From NCBI RefSeq assembly GCF_900106535.1, contig NZ_FNOH01000007.1, positions 248,001-312,000 of the forward strand: a DNA stretch of 64,000 nt, given 5' to 3'. A program made the translations under genes and the position numbers. The first letter of the stretch is position 1. Each line of letters opens with the position of its first letter. Below the pieces are notes generated by a model. That model was given only the letters and a program-made list of their open reading frames with translations, was not told the DNA's origin and did no database searches. Of this stretch, positions 1 to 8,990 are shown one piece after another. Source of the DNA: Myxococcus xanthus. GTDB lineage: Bacteria > Myxococcota > Myxococcia > Myxococcales > Myxococcaceae.

Positions 1-1192
1 TCGCCGCCCGCGCCGCCGGCCAGATGCCGAACAGCAGCCCCACCATCGCCGCGAACCCCACGCCCGCCACCACCGTCAGCGGCTCCACCGCCGCCGCCAG
101 CGGCGTAATCAAGGACACGATGCGCGCCAGCCCCAGGCCCACCACGGTCCCCAGGGTGCCGCCCAGGGCGGACACGCAGGAGGCCTCCATCAGGAACTGG
201 AGGATGATGGTGCGCTTGCGGGCCCCCAGCGCCCGCCGGACGCCAATCTCCCGCGTCCGCTCGCGCACCGACACCAGCATGATGTTCATGATGCCGATGC
301 CGCCCACCAACAGCGTGATGAGGCCCACGCCCATGGCCGCGCCATAGAGCGCCCCGGTGAGCTGCGCGTACATGCTGGCCAGCTGGTCCGGCCGGTTGAT
401 GGCGAAGTCGTCCGGCAGCCCCGGCGGCGTGTTGCGCTCCCGGCGGAGCACCGCGGTGAGCTTGTCCACCACCGCTGGCGCATGCTCCGGCGACGTGAGG
501 GCCACCGCGATGTTGGGCGAGCGCTTCTTGCCGAAGTGCGCCAGGAAGGTGCGGGAGGGCACCACCACCACCAGGTCCTGGTTCTCTCCCAGGATGGTGC
601 CCTTGGCCTCCAGGGTTCCCACCACGCGGAAGGGCTTGCCCTCGAAGAGGATGCGCTGCCCCACCGGGTTCACTCCGGGGAAGAGCGAGCGCACGAGCTC
701 CGCGCCGATGACGGCCACCTGCGCCCGGTTGTCCACGTCCGCGTGGGTGAGGAAGCGGCCCCGCTCCAGGGCGAACGAGCCCACCGTGGCGTAGTCCGGC
801 GTGGTGCCCACCAGCAGCACCGAGCCGATTTTGCGGTCCAGGAAGCGGCCCTCCACGCGCTCGAAGAAGAGCGGCGCCGCGGCCAGCACGTGCTCGGACG
901 CGTTGAGGATGGGCGGCACCAGGTCCGCACTCAGGTCCTTGCGGTTGCGGTACGACCACCAGTCGCCGTTGAGCGTCCAGGGGAACTTCGAGATTTGGAG
1001 CGTGTTGGCGCCAATGCTCGAAAGCTGATCCTCGAAGGAGCGGTTGATGCCCTGGATGATGCCGACAATGGCCAGCAGCGTGCACACGCCCACGCCAATG
1101 CCCACCGTCGTCAGCACGGTCCGCAGGCGGTTGGAACGGAGCGAGAACAGCGCGATGCGCGCCCCCTCCCACACATCGACCCGGATGCTCAC
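1..1192 (-). CDS. MacB/FtsX-type ABC transporter permease (3' end cut by window edge)
   Basis: Inner-membrane permease of a MacB-like tripartite exporter or lipoprotein-release system; the ATPase is not in the window. The reading frame shows an N-terminal membrane segment (about residues 22-45), a large periplasmic core of the MacB_PCD type (about 45-265) and three C-terminal membrane segments (FtsX domain). The family signature REIGVRRALGA sits just after the second membrane segment. The last visible residues (FGIWPARRAA) are near the usual C-terminus, so only about a dozen residues are missing. I chose the GTG at 1192 because GGAGAG lies nine bases upstream and it leaves a short cytoplasmic N-terminus (VDVWEGARIAL) usual for the family. 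Substrate cannot be deduced. The gene reads leftward in the same direction as the lysyl-oxidase lipoprotein gene but is 289 bases away, so co-transcription is uncertain. Confidence 0.85.
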   Translation of the reverse strand, partial: MSIRVDVWEGARIALFSLRSNRLRTVLTTVGIGVGVCTLLAIVGIIQGINRSFEDQLSSIGANTLQISKFPWTLNGDWWSYRNRKDLSADLVPPILNASEHVLAAAPLFFERVEGRFLDRKIGSVLLVGTTPDYATVGSFALERGRFLTHADVDNRAQVAVIGAELVRSLFPGVNPVGQRILFEGKPFRVVGTLEAKGTILGENQDLVVVVPSRTFLAHFGKKRSPNIAVALTSPEHAPAVVDKLTAVLRRERNTPPGLPDDFAINRPDQLASMYAQLTGALYGAAMGVGLITLLVGGIGIMNIMLVSVRERTREIGVRRALGARKRTIILQFLMEASCVSALGGTLGTVVGLGLARIVSLITPLAAAVEPLTVVAGVGFAAMVGLLFGIWPAARAA

Positions 1193-1481
1193 GTCAGATT
1201 CTCTCCGCTGCGTTGCACGTCGCGCTGGTTGGTACGGGCCCCGGAACGGGTGATTGCACGCGACATTCCTTCGGTGCAAATCCAGTGTGCTGGAAATCCG
1301 TCTGGGACCCCGCGCGAGGCCGTCCTCGGCCCGCCAGTGTAGGTGTCCCACTCCCAGGGCGTGCCGGCCCCCACACCCGGCATGCATCCGTGTGGCCGCC
1401 CCTGGCCTCCACGCGAGGTGGGAACGGAAGACCGCTGGGACACCGCGCCAGGACGGCGGCACGGTGTCCCGGGCCTCATGA
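1193..1481. other. Intergenic region between lysyl-oxidase-like and permease genes
   Basis: This 289-base G+C-rich stretch carries no convincing gene. It would contain the promoter of the permease if that gene has its own. I saw no clear terminator with a T tract, no sigma-54 site with correct GG-N10-GC spacing and no recognisable riboswitch. Confidence 0.4.
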
Positions 1482-3485
1482 TTACGGGACCACGGTCACG
1501 GAATCGCCCTGGATGCGGACGTTCAGGATGGCCTCGTTGGGGAGCACGTCCGCTTCCTCGATGATGTCCTGCTCATCCACGCCCACGCGCAGGGAGTACG
1601 TGCCGTCCGTCAGGTCGGTGATGTCAATCCACTGGCAGGGGATGTCGGCGACGTAGATGTCCGCCCAGCCGGCGGAGATGCTCATTCGGTCCAGCGGGAA
1701 GTGGAAGGGCGCCGCGTCATCGCACTGGCGCTGGTAGTCGACCAGATAGAAGCCCTGCTTGCGGCCCTCCACGACCTCGTTGCCCTGCGCGTCCCGCAGC
1801 ACGTACTGGGCGAAGTTGGTGAGGTGTTCGTGGCCGTGGCACTCGTCCCAGACGTAGAGGTCCGGCCGCTCGTCCATGTTGGGCACCGAGGCCGCCGCCG
1901 CGCCCAGGTTCTGGATGGAGGTGCTGAAGCGCAGCAGGCGCCGCTCACCGGGCGCGGGCACGCAGCCCTCCAACATCTCACAGGAGTCCGCGGCGAAGGT
2001 GCGGCGCTCCACGTACAGCGTGCGGGCCAGCACGTCCGCGTCCACGGAGAGGTCCGGCTTGCCGTGCACCGGGTCCAGCGTCAGGCCACAGCCCGCCACG
2101 GGCGGCAGGTGCGGCGCCGTAGTCGGCTCCGCGGGCACCCGGCCACCGCCGAAGATGACGACCCGGCCCCCCGGCCCGTCGACGAGCCCTGGCGAAGGCG
2201 CAACGCCCGCCACCAGGTCATCGAATCGGTCGCCGTTCAGGTCCCCCGGCGCGATGACGGTGAAGCGGTGGAAGCCTTCGTACCCCTGCGGCAGGGCGTC
2301 CGCCCGCGGCCAGGACCACACGGGGCTCAGCGCCGAGGACACCCCCTCCGCCGGCGAATAGAAGTACAGCCGCCCCTCGGAGCCCGCGACGAAGTCCTGG
2401 CGCTGCCCATCCCCGTCCACGTCCCCTACCGCGGTGATGGTGGCACCGAAGTTCGCGAAGACGGGGTCACCCATGGCGGTCCACGTGGGCGCGGAGGCAT
2501 AGCCGCCGCCCGCCTCCGACAGGTGGAGCCGCACCGTGCCACCGCCCGGCCCCGTGAAGCGCTCTGGCACCCCGTCCCCATTCACGTCCGGGAAGAGGCT
2601 CAGCGTCCGGCTGTCCACCGTCCAGAAGGGTTGCGCCGCGAGCCCGCCGTCACACGGCCCGGGGCTGCCGGCCTTGCAGCCATGGAGCAGCGAATAGACG
2701 TCTCCCATCGAATCCAATAGCAGGAGGTCCTGTGCGCCATCCCCGTCCACGTCGCCCGCGCGATGGACAGCGCCGGTGTAGAGCGGCTCCGTGCGCTCCA
2801 CCAGGGTGAAGGGCCCTCCCGGCGCGCCGGGCGTGGCCAGGAAGACGGACAGCACCAGCCCCTTCACGCTGACCACGTCATCCAGGCCGTCCCCGTTGAC
2901 GTCCGCGAAGACGGCGTTGTTGTACACGCCGCCGCCGGGCACCACGAACGCGGGCTCGGTGAAGACGCTGGCCAGGTCCGTCTGGCCCTTGAAGACGAGC
3001 GCGCCGTACTGGCCGGAGACGAGCACGTCCGCGGAGTCATCCCCGTCCACGTCGCCCGTGCTCACCGTCATCCGGGTGCCATTGGTCCGCGAGTTCGCGT
3101 TGCGCCAGTCCATCACCGCCGTCACGCCCTGCGTGGAGAAGTACGGCGCCTCGCCCGCGAAGAGCGACACCCGGCCGGGGTCTCTCGTGAGCGAGAGGCA
3201 CGGAGGCGCGGCGACGACCAGGTCCTTCTGGCCATCGCCATTCACGTCGCCCAGCGCGATGGAGCGGCCGAAGCAGCCGGTGGCGTGCGCGGGGTCGTGC
3301 TCCACCTGCCAGAGCGGCACCTCGGAGAGGAACGTGCCTCCGTCCCCGGCTCCCGCGTCGCCTCCGTCGGGCTGCCCGGCATCCGGCGTTCCCGAATCAG
3401 GGTCCCCTGGCTCCACGGGGTCATCACATGCGCAGAGTGAAACGGCCAGCAGCGAGGTCAGGGCGACAGCGCTAATGCGTTGCAT
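1482..3485 (-). CDS. Surface lipoprotein with FG-GAP propeller and lysyl-oxidase domain
   Basis: Predicted lipoprotein of 667 residues: signal peptide ending in the lipobox LCAC (Cys20), then a Asp/Gly-rich linker. Residues about 55-465 carry seven FG-GAP/VCBS calcium motifs (for example DVNGDGQKD, DVDGDGAQD, DLNGDRFDD), consistent with a seven-bladed integrin-like propeller. The C-terminus (about 480-665) is a lysyl-oxidase domain: W546-x2-C549-H550-x-H552-x-H554 is the copper site, Lys576 in EGRKQ and Tyr611 just before CQWIDITD (617-624) match the pair that forms the lysyl-tyrosylquinone cofactor, with the same 35-residue spacing as human LOX (K320/Y355, from memory). It could oxidise lysine side chains of matrix or prey proteins outside the cell; that role is inference. 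Acidic residues after the lipidated Cys fit myxobacterial lipoproteins, sorting not certain. Confidence 0.88.
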   Translation of the reverse strand: MQRISAVALTSLLAVSLCACDDPVEPGDPDSGTPDAGQPDGGDAGAGDGGTFLSEVPLWQVEHDPAHATGCFGRSIALGDVNGDGQKDLVVAAPPCLSLTRDPGRVSLFAGEAPYFSTQGVTAVMDWRNANSRTNGTRMTVSTGDVDGDDSADVLVSGQYGALVFKGQTDLASVFTEPAFVVPGGGVYNNAVFADVNGDGLDDVVSVKGLVLSVFLATPGAPGGPFTLVERTEPLYTGAVHRAGDVDGDGAQDLLLLDSMGDVYSLLHGCKAGSPGPCDGGLAAQPFWTVDSRTLSLFPDVNGDGVPERFTGPGGGTVRLHLSEAGGGYASAPTWTAMGDPVFANFGATITAVGDVDGDGQRQDFVAGSEGRLYFYSPAEGVSSALSPVWSWPRADALPQGYEGFHRFTVIAPGDLNGDRFDDLVAGVAPSPGLVDGPGGRVVIFGGGRVPAEPTTAPHLPPVAGCGLTLDPVHGKPDLSVDADVLARTLYVERRTFAADSCEMLEGCVPAPGERRLLRFSTSIQNLGAAAASVPNMDERPDLYVWDECHGHEHLTNFAQYVLRDAQGNEVVEGRKQGFYLVDYQRQCDDAAPFHFPLDRMSISAGWADIYVADIPCQWIDITDLTDGTYSLRVGVDEQDIIEEADVLPNEAILNVRIQGDSVTVVP

Positions 3486-3756
3486 GGGGTGTGGTCCGGG
3501 AAATGCGTCGCGGGCGGTCCCTCGCGACGTCTGGGATTGGACGTCCGCAGCGTAGACCGTTCACTTCACCCAGCGCGAAGTGCTTGCCCGGTGCGGGGCA
3601 TCTCCCGGCGCGCGCCCCCTCGCGGCACCGGAACGGGCGCAATCTTGCCGCCGCACGGAAACAGCTGGTGCCGCAAAGGGACTCTGCCGGTGGCCGTCTG
3701 GTAGGAACGTCCCCACCTTTCCCCTGGCGCCCCTGACCCGGGAGCCACCGCGACAC

Positions 3757-5508
3757 ATGGCCCCGTCCGCCGCTCCCGCCACCGCCAATGCGCCGCCCGC
3801 CTTCCCGGCGTTCACGCGCTCCCAGAAGGTCTTCACGCTGCTGGGCGCGGTGCTGGGGCTCTTGCTCGCCGCGCTGGACCAGACGATTGTCGCCACCGCG
3901 GGGCCGGCCATCCAGGCGGACCTGCGAATCCCCGCCTCGCTCTACCCGTGGCTCACCACGTCGTACTTCGTCGCGTCGACGACGATGGTGCCCGTGTGGG
4001 GCAAGCTGTCGGACCTGCTGGGCCGGCGCGCGGTGTTGGCCGCGGGCATCCTCATCTTCCTCGCGGGCAGCTTCCTGTGCGGGGTGGCGCGCTCCACGGT
4101 GGCGCTCATCCTCTTCCGCGCCGTGCAGGGGCTGGGCAGCGCGGCGCTGTTCACCGCCGCGCTGGCGGTGGTGGCCGACCTCTTCGAGCCCCGTGAGCGC
4201 GGCAAGTACCAGGGCCTCTTCGGCGCCATGTTCGGCCTGTCCAGCGTGGTGGGGCCGCTGGCCGGTGGGTTCATCACCGACCACCTGGGCTGGCACTGGG
4301 TGTTCTTCATCAACCTGCCCGTGGGCGCGGTGGCGCTGGCGCTGGTGCTGTCGCGCATGCCGCGGCTGAAGCCCCAGCGTGTTTCCCGGGGCGGGCTGGA
4401 CCTGGTGGGAGCGTTCACGCTCGCGGTGGCGCTGGTGCCGCTGCTGCTGGCGCTCAGCCTGGGGCAGACGGACGGCGGCGACTGGGCCTGGACGTCGTGG
4501 CGCATCCTGGGACTGTTCGCGCTGTCGGCGGTGGGCCTGGTGGCCTTCCTCTGGGCGGAGCGGCGCGCGCCCGAGCCCCTGCTCGACCTGACGCTGTTCC
4601 GCCTGCGTGCCTTCAGCGCGGGCAACGCGGCGGTGTTCATCGTCGGCGGGGCGTTCCTGTCGGGCATCGTCTTCCTGCCGCTGTTCATGGTGAACGTGGT
4701 GGGGCTGTCGGCGACGCGCTCGGGGCTGACGGTCATGCCGCTGACGCTGGGCGTGGTGGCGGGGAACGTGCTGAGCGGGCAGCTCGTGTCCAGGGTGGGC
4801 CGCTACAAGGCGCTGCTGCTGGGCTCGCTGGTGCTGCTGATGGCGGGCTTCGCCGTCATGGCCTTCACGCTGACGCCGGACTCCACCCAGGCGGAGGTGA
4901 CGGCGAAGATGGTGCTGGTGGGCCTGGGCCTGGGGCCTTCGATTCCGCTCTACACGATGGCCATCCAGAACGCGGTGCCACCGGACCAGATTGGCGTGGG
5001 CACCGCGGCGGCCACGTTCTTCCGGCAGCTGGGCATGACGTTGGGCGTGGCGCTGCTGGGGACGGTGTTCGCGTCCACGCTGTCCTCGGAGCTGGAGGCG
5101 CGCATGGCGCAGGCCACGTCGGCGCTCCCGGACTCCGTGAAGGCCGAGGTGACACGCGCCGCGCCGGGCGTCAGTGGCGAAGGCGGTCCCACCGGACAGG
5201 TGTTCCGCGCGGATGAGGTGAAGGCGCGGGTGCGCGCGGAGTTCGACGCCGAGCGGCGCCGTGCGGAGACAACGGCCGCTCCCGAGGCCCGGGCGAAGGT
5301 GGACGCGGACGAGAGACAGGCACTGGCAGCGGTGGACGCGGCGGACCGGGCGCTGAAGATGGCGTTCACTCGCGGCGTCTCCGCCGTGTACCACGTGGCC
5401 CTGTTCATCGCCGGCGCGGCGCTGCTGGTGACACTGTTCCTTCCGGAGCAGCACCTGCGCCGCAAGCGCCGGCGCATCGAGTCGCGTGCCAGCGCCCCGG
5501 AGCAGTAG
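3757..5508 (+). CDS. DHA2-family MFS drug exporter (EmrB/QacA type)
   Basis: Proton-driven multidrug exporter of the inner membrane, 583 residues and probably 14 membrane segments. The first helix holds the DHA2 signature DQTIVATAGPAIQ and motif A appears as GKLSDLLGRR between helices 2 and 3. Near the C-terminus, between the last two helices (about residues 445-525), there is a long hydrophilic, Ala/Glu/Arg-rich insert, a feature seen in some MDR-type members. The frame is open upstream to 3580, but the ATG at 3757 gives the usual short N-terminal tail before the first helix, so I prefer it. It is followed after 9 bases by a phosphotransferase gene, suggesting a two-gene resistance operon (export plus modification). 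The substrate is unknown. Confidence 0.85.
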   Translation: MAPSAAPATANAPPAFPAFTRSQKVFTLLGAVLGLLLAALDQTIVATAGPAIQADLRIPASLYPWLTTSYFVASTTMVPVWGKLSDLLGRRAVLAAGILIFLAGSFLCGVARSTVALILFRAVQGLGSAALFTAALAVVADLFEPRERGKYQGLFGAMFGLSSVVGPLAGGFITDHLGWHWVFFINLPVGAVALALVLSRMPRLKPQRVSRGGLDLVGAFTLAVALVPLLLALSLGQTDGGDWAWTSWRILGLFALSAVGLVAFLWAERRAPEPLLDLTLFRLRAFSAGNAAVFIVGGAFLSGIVFLPLFMVNVVGLSATRSGLTVMPLTLGVVAGNVLSGQLVSRVGRYKALLLGSLVLLMAGFAVMAFTLTPDSTQAEVTAKMVLVGLGLGPSIPLYTMAIQNAVPPDQIGVGTAAATFFRQLGMTLGVALLGTVFASTLSSELEARMAQATSALPDSVKAEVTRAAPGVSGEGGPTGQVFRADEVKARVRAEFDAERRRAETTAAPEARAKVDADERQALAAVDAADRALKMAFTRGVSAVYHVALFIAGAALLVTLFLPEQHLRRKRRRIESRASAPEQ

Positions 5509-5517
5509 CGTCGCGGC

Positions 5518-6444
5518 ATGGCTCACGACGCGGAACAGTCACCCGCGCTCACGGACGCGGAGGCCGCCGAGCGCATCCACGCGCGCTTTCCCGCGCTCGC
5601 GACGGCGCGGGTCGTCCGCCTGGGGGAAGGCACGGACCATCAGGCCTTCGAGGTGGAGGGGCGCTACGTCTTCCGCTTCCCCAAGAGCGACGAAGCCGCC
5701 GAGCACCTGAAGTGGGAGGCGCGCCTGCTGGCGTGGCTCGGGCCCCGGCTTCCCCTGCCGGTCCCCGACTACCGTTTCCTCGCGCACCCTGCCGCCGACC
5801 TCGCTGCGGGCTTCGCGGGCTACGAGAAGCTCCCAGGGACGCCCGCGCTCCTCGTCGAGCCTGAGCGGCTGGACCTGTCGGACCTCGGCCGCAGGCTCGG
5901 CGCCTTCCTGAGAGCGCTCCATGCGCTCGACCCCGCCGAAGCCGCTGCGCTCGGCGTGCCGGCGGACGACGACCCGGAACTCGAAGCGTGGTCGGCCGCC
6001 GCCGTGGACGATTTGCGGCTCGCCGTCGAACACAGCCATATGGAGCCGCACCGGGCTGCGGACTGGGAGCAGCGGCTCAGGGTGCGCCCCACGGAGGGAC
6101 GCGGCGCTCCCCGGCTGGTCCACGGCGACTTCGCCGCGGAGCATGTCCTGGTCGATTCCCACGGTGCTCCCACGGGGGTCATCGACTGGAGTGATGCGTG
6201 CGTCGGAGACCCCGCGAGGGATTTCGCCGGACTGCTCCACTGGGGCGGAGCGCCCATGCTGACCGCCTCGCTGGAGACGTATGGCGCGGTCAGCCCCGCC
6301 GTCCTCACGCGGGCGCGGTGGTTCGCCGCCTGCCGCGCGGTGGCCGACATCGCCTTCGGCCAGACGCAGGGACGGCCGGAGTACATCGCCGCCGGGCAAC
6401 GGGCGCTCACCGGACTTGGGAAGCACCCGCCCTTCGACGCGTAA
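5518..6444 (+). CDS. Aminoglycoside/macrolide phosphotransferase-family kinase
   Basis: Cytoplasmic small-molecule kinase of the APH/choline-kinase fold, 308 residues, a usual length. The N-lobe lies at about 25-110; the Brenner motif is HGDFAAEHVLVD (catalytic Asp204) and the metal-binding Asp223 is in IDWSDACVGDPARDFA. The Asn usual after the catalytic Asp in aminoglycoside kinases is replaced by His209, as in macrolide 2'-phosphotransferases, so a macrolide-like substrate is possible. Members of this family also phosphorylate homoserine, choline and other metabolites, so resistance is not proven. It starts 9 bases after the MFS exporter and is probably translated from the same message. Confidence 0.8.
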   Translation: MAHDAEQSPALTDAEAAERIHARFPALATARVVRLGEGTDHQAFEVEGRYVFRFPKSDEAAEHLKWEARLLAWLGPRLPLPVPDYRFLAHPAADLAAGFAGYEKLPGTPALLVEPERLDLSDLGRRLGAFLRALHALDPAEAAALGVPADDDPELEAWSAAAVDDLRLAVEHSHMEPHRAADWEQRLRVRPTEGRGAPRLVHGDFAAEHVLVDSHGAPTGVIDWSDACVGDPARDFAGLLHWGGAPMLTASLETYGAVSPAVLTRARWFAACRAVADIAFGQTQGRPEYIAAGQRALTGLGKHPPFDA

Positions 6445-6447
6445 CGC

Positions 6448-6463
6448 GCGGCTCAGGAGCCGC
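6448..6463. terminator. Short hairpin at convergent gene ends
   Basis: GCGGCTC and GAGCCGC form a perfect inverted repeat between the convergent phosphotransferase and small lipoprotein genes, overlapping the latter's stop codon. There is no T tract on either side, so its role as a terminator is only possible. Confidence 0.3.
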
Positions 6464-6779
6464 TGCAACGAACCTGGATTGGATGGCTCTCCAGCACCAC
6501 ACACTCGCCGCTGCTGCACTTGAACAAGTCACAGATTTCCGGGGACTGGACGCAGCGGATTTCGGGGCCCGAGCCCAGGTTGAACGAGGCGCAGGAGAGG
6601 CCCTCGGGGCATTGCTTCTGCTCCCCGGTACACGCCGGGCCAAGCACCTGGCCCTCCTTCAACGACAGCCTGGACTCGGTCTCCGTGGGCACCTCGCCCT
6701 CGGCACCACGACAGCCCGCCAGGATGAACGCGGCGATGACCCACTTCAGCCCCGGAACACGCTTGCCTTGCTTCATCAT
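6453..6779 (-). CDS. Small Cys-rich lipoprotein
   Basis: Predicted lipoprotein of 108 residues. The start at 6779 gives MMKQGKRVPGLKWVIAAF followed by the lipobox ILAGC; GGAGGAC lies just upstream, which decides this start over the longer open frame to 6923. The mature part has eight further cysteines (for example CTGEQKQCPEG, CASF, CDLFKCSSGEC) likely paired in disulfides outside the cytoplasm. I do not recognise a named family; similar short Cys-rich lipoproteins are common in myxobacteria. It converges with the phosphotransferase gene and is not in an evident operon. Confidence 0.7.
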   Translation of the reverse strand: MMKQGKRVPGLKWVIAAFILAGCRGAEGEVPTETESRLSLKEGQVLGPACTGEQKQCPEGLSCASFNLGSGPEIRCVQSPEICDLFKCSSGECVVLESHPIQVRCSGS

Positions 6780-6967
6780 GAATGTCCTCCCACGAACCAG
6801 TGACTGTCCGAGCCGAGCAAGACATACGCCATCGCAGACGAGGCCCGTCAGCTGAGCAGCCACCCGCGTGACGCGGGCGACGCCATGCTCCAAGGGGTGC
6901 CTCGGAAATCCAAGGGCCCCCAAGCCGCCCTCAGCTTCCCGAGGTCTTCGACTGACCAGAAGTGAGC

Positions 6968-7738
6968 TTAGAGATCGGCGAACAAGTCGACGGCCGCCTG
7001 AGCAAGCAAAGCCCGGTCGACCTCCTCGAGTCCTTCTGCATAGGCAATGATATCCAGCACACCTGCGGCATCCGTGCTCCAGAACAAGCGCTGCAGTTTG
7101 TCACGGAGCGCCTGCCCTTCCTCGCCGGCCTGCTTCAGTGATGCGCGCACGTCATCCAGCCCCACGAGCTTGACGTAGGCAAAGATATCGAAGCAGTCCT
7201 TGGTCTCCGTTGGCCGCTGCTCCAACTTGGCGCGAACCTTCATCGAGAGGAATCCAACTGCGTCCGGCAGCCGGATTCGCAGCGAGGTCTCTCCCATGGG
7301 GAGAAACACCGGCTGACTTCCACGCAGCGCCAACCGCGCATCAGGCAGCGGCGTCATGCTCGTGGGGAGCTGTTCCAAATCGACTCCAGCAGGTGCGAAC
7401 AGGTCGAGGTGCATCACCCCTCCCGGAAGGGTTTTCGACCAACGAAAACTGCGCGTTCGCTCGTACCCCCGGAGCTTGAGGACCTCAGGTAGACGCTCCG
7501 CCCCGAATTCGGTGCCATCCATGTCGAAGAGCAGATCAGGCTCGTGGGAATAGCCGCGCTCAATCACGGCGCCTGTGTCGGTCGTGACGGCGATGACCCC
7601 CGACCCACCCTTGCGGAGCGACTCCAACGCGAGCACCTGCCCGCCGATGAGCACGACGTTCCAGGAGAGATCTCCCAGTTGCAGCAGGAGTTCACCCAGT
7701 TCTCGCAGAATCTCTTCGAACTGCTCCTGCTCGGTCAT
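6968..7738 (-). CDS. AbiEii-like nucleotidyltransferase, candidate type IV toxin
   Basis: Protein of 256 residues that looks like a nucleotidyltransferase-fold protein of the AbiEii kind. What is visible: the strand plus GG loop WNVVLIGGQVLALE near the N-terminus, acidic positions in PDLLFDMD, a third carboxylate in MHLDLF, then an all-helical C-terminal half with TKDCFDIF. These correspond to the GG, D-x-D and third Asp positions of the fold, although the first carboxylates are spaced unusually. Its ATG overlaps the stop codon of the upstream AbiEi-like gene by four bases (ATGA), so the two are translationally coupled. AbiEii proteins act as toxins, some by adding nucleotides to tRNA; that activity here is inferred from family and pairing only. 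Confidence 0.6.
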   Translation of the reverse strand: MTEQEQFEEILRELGELLLQLGDLSWNVVLIGGQVLALESLRKGGSGVIAVTTDTGAVIERGYSHEPDLLFDMDGTEFGAERLPEVLKLRGYERTRSFRWSKTLPGGVMHLDLFAPAGVDLEQLPTSMTPLPDARLALRGSQPVFLPMGETSLRIRLPDAVGFLSMKVRAKLEQRPTETKDCFDIFAYVKLVGLDDVRASLKQAGEEGQALRDKLQRLFWSTDAAGVLDIIAYAEGLEEVDRALLAQAAVDLFADL

Positions 7739-8859
7739 GGCGCTTCCTCTGAGATGGGCAGCGCCTGTGCGAATCGCTGCACCAACTCATCCGCCTGTTC
7801 CTTGCCGCGCCCCCCACTTTGATGGAAATCCACGGTCAACTGAGGCAACGCCACACCCAGGCCATGAGGAAGCGTTCGTGGCGAAAAGAAGACCCCTCCG
7901 GCATCCGTCTCAGCCGAGGGCTCCGCCCGCAACACCCAGAAGTTATGAGGCATCAGACGGCGCAGCCCGAAGGCTTCGACAGCCGCGTCGATAGAGCCCG
8001 TGAGATAGAGCCCGTGAGGCAGCCCCGACACGAAGCGCTCTTCAGGCAGCAAGGCGCTCGCCAGCGTATAGATGCCCCGAATGCCTTGGGCCTTCAATCG
8101 CTCAAGGCCCTTCCCCAACAACTCCGGCGTGGTGGAAGGTGCGTTGAAACCATCCAGTGTCACGGAGGTCTTCTCGCCACTTGCCATCCACGCCCTCAGC
8201 AGGCGCACGGGAGCCCTCAGCCGAAACCCACTCCGCTTGCCGACCGGCTCGACATACCCATCGAGCACGAGGTGGCGGACGACGCCGTACGCATAGGAGT
8301 AACTGGTCTGCGTCCGCTCCGACAACGCGCGGACCGTCTGCGCTTCTCCCGGCGACTGCAACAGGGTCCGGACGATGCGGCACCCCTTCCCGTGGAATAC
8401 CGGCTCACGGGGACGCCGCTGTGACGGTTCGCGCCCCTGTACACGAATGAAGGTGCTGCCTGAGCGCAGGAAGAATGTTCCTCGCTGATCGACCAATGCG
8501 ACGTCTTCTTGCTCGCAGGCCGCGATGACTCCAGATGACGCGGAATCCGTCGCAATCATCGGGATGCGGACAACGGGCAGGCGCTCGGCGGTCCCATCCC
8601 GCTGGTCCAGCGCCACGCTCGCTGCGCGCAGGCGTTCCCGAAGTGAGTGCACGTCCGCCGGGAGCAACGGCGCGCGGTAGGCCATCAGGACCGGCACTCG
8701 GACCTGGGGGAGGACCACCTCGGCGAGTTCATAGATCGCCTGCCCACCAGGCCCTCGGCGCGGCAACAAGAAGACGTCTTGGCGCAGGAGTTCCACCCCC
8801 CGAGGTAACCGGAGGTCCTGCTTCCAGAATGCGTCTCGAAACTCCGCAGTCGAGTCCAT
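7735..8859 (-). CDS. AbiEi-type winged-helix antitoxin/regulator
   Basis: Protein of 374 residues, first gene of a two-gene operon with the AbiEii-like gene (ATGA overlap). A winged-helix DNA-binding region lies at about residues 160-215 (RALSERTQTSYSYAY then LVLDGYVEPVG). The C-terminal part has the signature of AbiEi_2-type antitoxins (Pfam PF09952): GLYLTGS, then VALPQLTVDF and GGRGKEQADELV. By family knowledge such proteins repress their own promoter and counter the toxin. The ATG at 8859 is preceded closely by an AT-rich promoter region with a 10-bp inverted repeat. An alternative is a stand-alone regulator with an accessory nucleotidyltransferase. Confidence 0.68.
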   Translation of the reverse strand: MDSTAEFRDAFWKQDLRLPRGVELLRQDVFLLPRRGPGGQAIYELAEVVLPQVRVPVLMAYRAPLLPADVHSLRERLRAASVALDQRDGTAERLPVVRIPMIATDSASSGVIAACEQEDVALVDQRGTFFLRSGSTFIRVQGREPSQRRPREPVFHGKGCRIVRTLLQSPGEAQTVRALSERTQTSYSYAYGVVRHLVLDGYVEPVGKRSGFRLRAPVRLLRAWMASGEKTSVTLDGFNAPSTTPELLGKGLERLKAQGIRGIYTLASALLPEERFVSGLPHGLYLTGSIDAAVEAFGLRRLMPHNFWVLRAEPSAETDAGGVFFSPRTLPHGLGVALPQLTVDFHQSGGRGKEQADELVQRFAQALPISEEAP

Positions 8860-8865
8860 TAACTC

Positions 8866-8931
8866 TGTCGATAATACGCAATATGCGCCAAATACGCGCG
8901 CATGTTTCGCCAGAAGCGACCATTATCGACA
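8866..8931. promoter_or_regulatory. Candidate operator of the AbiEi/AbiEii-like operon
   Basis: TGTCGATAAT (8866-8875) and ATTATCGACA (8922-8931) are perfect 10-bp inverted copies separated by 46 bases, in an AT-rich island directly upstream of the AbiEi-like start codon. AbiEi proteins are known to bind inverted repeats cooperatively, so these are good autoregulation sites. A smaller inverted pair (TCGC/GCGA) lies between them. Confidence 0.6.
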
Positions 8932-8990
8932 AAATTTAAAGAATCATGCGGTCCAAGGGCACCCCGGCTGGCCTCCCCCCAAGCGGCCCC

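Noticed and set aside
1270-1320. Possible riboswitch-like or sigma-54 elements in the first intergenic region
   Set aside because: The GGTGCAAATCC string does not extend to a cobalamin fold, and the GG/GC spacing of the sigma-54 candidate is one base too long.
3472-5526. 684-residue minus-strand open frame opposite the MFS gene
   Set aside because: It is low-complexity His/Arg/Gln-rich with no domains, exactly antisense to a clear exporter; an effect of G/C third-position bias.
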